A DNA stretch of 6,198 bases from an uncultured Thiomonas sp. (GTDB taxonomy: Bacteria > Pseudomonadota > Gammaproteobacteria > Burkholderiales > Burkholderiaceae_C), in assembly GCA_937927695.1 (NCBI GenBank), contig CALBRU010000007.1, positions 1 through 6,198 of the forward strand. Direction: 5' to 3'. A program made the translations under genes and the position numbers. Each line of letters begins with the position of its first letter. The stretch's first letter is position 1. Of the stretch, positions 4,706 through 6,198 are shown one piece after another. The notes under the pieces are model-generated. The model was not told the DNA's origin. It did not search any database and saw only the letters and a list, made by a program, of their open reading frames with translations.

Positions 4706-6160
4706 TCAACCTCCGATCATCGCCGCTGCGGTGTGCCACCAGGACACCAGGAACTGAGGCATCCACAGCCCGAGCAGCAACACCAGCGCCAGATGCACAA
4801 ACACCGGCGTCATATTGGGCGCATGTGAGAGTTCACGCAGGTTGCTGCGGCCAAACACCATGCCTTGCCCACGCAAAAACAAGGCGCCGAAGGCCACGCC
4901 CAGCCCCAGCAATAGGATGGGCGTGGCCCAGGGCTGCTGCTGCATGGCCGTAGTGAGGATGAGAAATTCACTGGCGAACACAGAAAACGGCGGCATGCCC
5001 GCGATCGCCAGCACGCCGATCATCAAACCCCAGCCCAGCGCGGGCGATTGCTCGCGCAGCCCTTGAATGTCGTCGATGCGCTGGCTGTGCGCTTTTTGCG
5101 ACGCGTGGCCGGTGGTGTAGAAAATGGCGCTTTTGGTCAGCGCATGGCCGGTCATGTGCAGCAGCGCAGCGAAGTTGGCGACTGGCCCGCCCATGCCGAA
5201 AGCAAAGGTGATGATGCCCATGTGTTCGATGGAGGAGTAGGCGAACATGCGCTTGACATCTTTTTGCCGCCACAGCAAAAACGCGCCGACCAGCACCGAG
5301 AACAAGCCGAAGGCCATGAGCATCTGCCCCGGCCATGCGGCGTGCAGGCTGCCCTCGACCAGCACCTTGCTGCGCATGACCGCATACAGCGCCACATTGA
5401 GCAATAGGCCGGACAGCACCGCCGACACCGGCGTGGGCCCCTCGGCGTGTGCATCGGGCAGCCAGCTATGCAAGGGCGCCAGGCCGACCTTGGTGCCGTA
5501 ACCCACCAGCAAAAAGACGAAGGCGATGCCGATGATGCCCGGCTCCAGTCGGCCTTTGACCGCATCGAGCTGCGTCCACAGCAAAGCGTTCATGCCCGCG
5601 TGGCCCAGCACCCGCTCCGCAGCGAAATACAGCAGCACGGTGCCAAACAGCGCCAGCGCGATGCCCACGCCGCAGAGGATGAAGTATTTCCAGGCCGCCT
5701 CCAGGCTGGCCTTGGTGCGGTAGAGCGAGACCAGCAGCACGGTGGTCAGCGTGGCCGCCTCCATCGCTACCCAGAGCAGGCCGAGATTGTTGGTGGTCAG
5801 CGCCAGCAGCATGGTGAACATGAAGGCCTGGTACATGCTGTGATAGAGCCGCAGACGCGCCGCGGTCAGCCGCCCGCGGTCTTGCTCGATGCGCATATAG
5901 GGCCGGGAAAACGCCGCCGTGGTCATGCCGACAAAGGCAGTGAGCGTCACCAGAAACACATTGAACGGATCGATGAAAAACTGCTCGGCAAACACCAGCA
6001 TCGGCCCCTGAAAAATGACCCGCGCCGTCAACACGCAGGCAGCGACGAAGGTGGCGGCGCTGAAGGCCAGATTGATCCTGGGCGCGAAGCCGCGCTGGCC
6101 GACGAGGGCCAGCACCGCAGCGCCGAGCAGGGGGATCGCGAGGACGATGAGCAGTTCCAT
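4706..6160 (-). CDS. hyfF: Hydrogenase-4 component F-like proton-translocating membrane subunit (NuoL/M/N antiporter family)
   Basis: A 484-residue polytopic inner-membrane protein of the Mrp-antiporter/NuoL-M-N family, the ion-pumping part of complex I-like enzymes; about 13-14 hydrophobic segments are readable. Residues of the proton path are present: E134 in L-W-V-A-M-E-A-A-T-L (helix 5 glutamate), K224 in G-Y-G-T-K-V-G-L-A-P-L-H-S-W-L-P-D-A-H (helix 7 lysine of the broken-helix core), K265 in the following helix, H230 and H238, and E398 in P-P-F-S-V-F-A-S-E-F-L (a helix 12 glutamate, as in NuoM, where NuoL has Lys). Wording such as N-N-L-G-L-L-W and T-T-V-L-L-V-S-L-Y-R-T-K-A-S-L-E-A-A-W-K-Y is closest to HyfF rather than HyfB, HyfD or true NuoM. 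There is no long C-terminal lateral helix as in NuoL. ATG 6160 follows the upstream stop directly (TGAATG) and has GAGGA upstream. It lies first of the three complete genes here and should anchor the membrane arm. Confidence 0.92.
   Translation of the reverse strand: MELLIVLAIPLLGAAVLALVGQRGFAPRINLAFSAATFVAACVLTARVIFQGPMLVFAEQFFIDPFNVFLVTLTAFVGMTTAAFSRPYMRIEQDRGRLTAARLRLYHSMYQAFMFTMLLALTTNNLGLLWVAMEAATLTTVLLVSLYRTKASLEAAWKYFILCGVGIALALFGTVLLYFAAERVLGHAGMNALLWTQLDAVKGRLEPGIIGIAFVFLLVGYGTKVGLAPLHSWLPDAHAEGPTPVSAVLSGLLLNVALYAVMRSKVLVEGSLHAAWPGQMLMAFGLFSVLVGAFLLWRQKDVKRMFAYSSIEHMGIITFAFGMGGPVANFAALLHMTGHALTKSAIFYTTGHASQKAHSQRIDDIQGLREQSPALGWGLMIGVLAIAGMPPFSVFASEFLILTTAMQQQPWATPILLLGLGVAFGALFLRGQGMVFGRSNLRELSHAPNMTPVFVHLALVLLLGLWMPQFLVSWWHTAAAMIGG
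4709..4714 (-). promoter_or_regulatory. Ribosome binding site (GGAGGT) of the hyfG-like gene, inside the end of hyfF
   Basis: On the minus strand GGAGGT forms the last two codons (Gly-Gly) of the hyfF-like gene and lies 6 bases before the GTG at 4702. It decides the GTG start and ties translation of the large subunit to that of the membrane subunit. Confidence 0.75.
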
Positions 6161-6198
6161 TCAGTCCTCTTTGAGTGATTCCATGTTTTGCAGATCCA
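6161..6198 (-). CDS. C-terminal end of the next upstream operon gene, probably hyfE-like
   Basis: Reading the minus strand from the right edge gives an open frame ending D-L-Q-N-M-E-S-L-K-E-D followed by TGA (6163-6161), which abuts the hyfF-like ATG. Only 11 complete residues are visible, too few to identify a protein. By gene order in hyf-type operons (E before F) it is most likely hyfE, a small membrane subunit related to NuoK. That is inference from position only. The charged tail fits a cytoplasmic or periplasmic end of a membrane protein. Confidence 0.5.
   Translation of the reverse strand, partial: DLQNMESLKED
6165..6169 (-). promoter_or_regulatory. Ribosome binding site (GAGGA) of the hyfF-like gene
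   Basis: On the minus strand AAAGAGGA lies 4 bases before ATG 6160, inside the last codons of the upstream gene. With the stop and start touching (TGAATG), this indicates coupled translation. Confidence 0.6.

Noticed and set aside
2650..6160. Functional NiFe hydrogenase 4 or formate hydrogenlyase
   Set aside because: All four cysteines needed to hold the NiFe centre in the large subunit are replaced, and the C-terminal processing extension is absent.
2650..6160. Part of a standard complex I (nuo) operon
   Set aside because: The gene order F-G-I with a NuoC-NuoD fusion, the HyfF-type antiporter wording and the group 4-type D-A-G-S-C-N-G-C small subunit do not fit nuoA-N; NuoB has a tandem Cys pair not seen here.
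4706..6160. NuoL-like subunit of a DAB-type inorganic carbon pump
   Set aside because: DAB pairs such a subunit with a DUF2309 protein. The neighbours here are NuoCD-like and NuoB-like proteins, and the sequence is HyfF-like.
5447..6178. Long plus-strand open frame (243 codons) antisense to hyfF
   Set aside because: It has a low-complexity, Gln/Arg/His-rich composition typical of antisense frames in high-GC DNA and lies wholly under a well-recognised membrane protein gene.

Overview
The window looks like chromosomal DNA of a high-GC proteobacterium. Protein style and GC content (roughly two-thirds G+C by eye) suggest a betaproteobacterium of the Burkholderiales type, possibly a Thiomonas-like lithotroph. 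That placement is an inference and was not tested by a search. No rRNA, tRNA, CRISPR array, insertion sequence or phage gene is visible, and coding density is very high.

Left part (1-2603), a heme-flavoured housekeeping neighbourhood. The plus strand begins with the last 87 codons of hemB (5-aminolevulinate dehydratase, heme synthesis). Eighteen bases later comes a membrane cytochrome b561-type protein. A minus-strand gene for a 2H-phosphoesterase (ThpR, RNA 2',3'-cyclic phosphodiesterase family) converges on the cytochrome gene and overlaps its 3' end by 7 bases. A 76-base divergent gap then separates thpR from a plus-strand gene for an exported ChaN/Tiki-superfamily protein with a Tat-like signal and both GxxH motifs.

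Right part (2650-6198), all minus strand. This is the downstream end of a hydrogenase-4-like (hyf-like) operon, transcribed right to left: the last codons of an upstream gene (position fits hyfE), hyfF-like (antiporter-type membrane subunit), hyfG-like (large subunit, NuoC-NuoD fusion) and hyfI-like (NuoB-type Fe-S subunit). The genes are packed with 0, 3 and 7 bases between them, and the ribosome sites lie inside the preceding gene. The operon ends tail-to-tail with chaN.

The most interesting point is that the 'hydrogenase' large subunit cannot bind a NiFe centre. The first CxxC is replaced by S-G-D-S, and the C-terminal C-x-x-C by S-Y-S-G. The protein also ends almost exactly where a hydrogenase would be cut by its maturation protease. 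The small subunit keeps the cysteines for its [4Fe-4S] cluster, and the membrane subunit keeps its proton-channel Glu and Lys residues. No hyfH-type ferredoxin gene sits between hyfG and hyfI. Together these features fit an 'energy-converting hydrogenase-related' (Ehr-type) complex: an ion-translocating, complex I-like membrane machine without hydrogenase activity, whose substrates cannot be told from the sequence.
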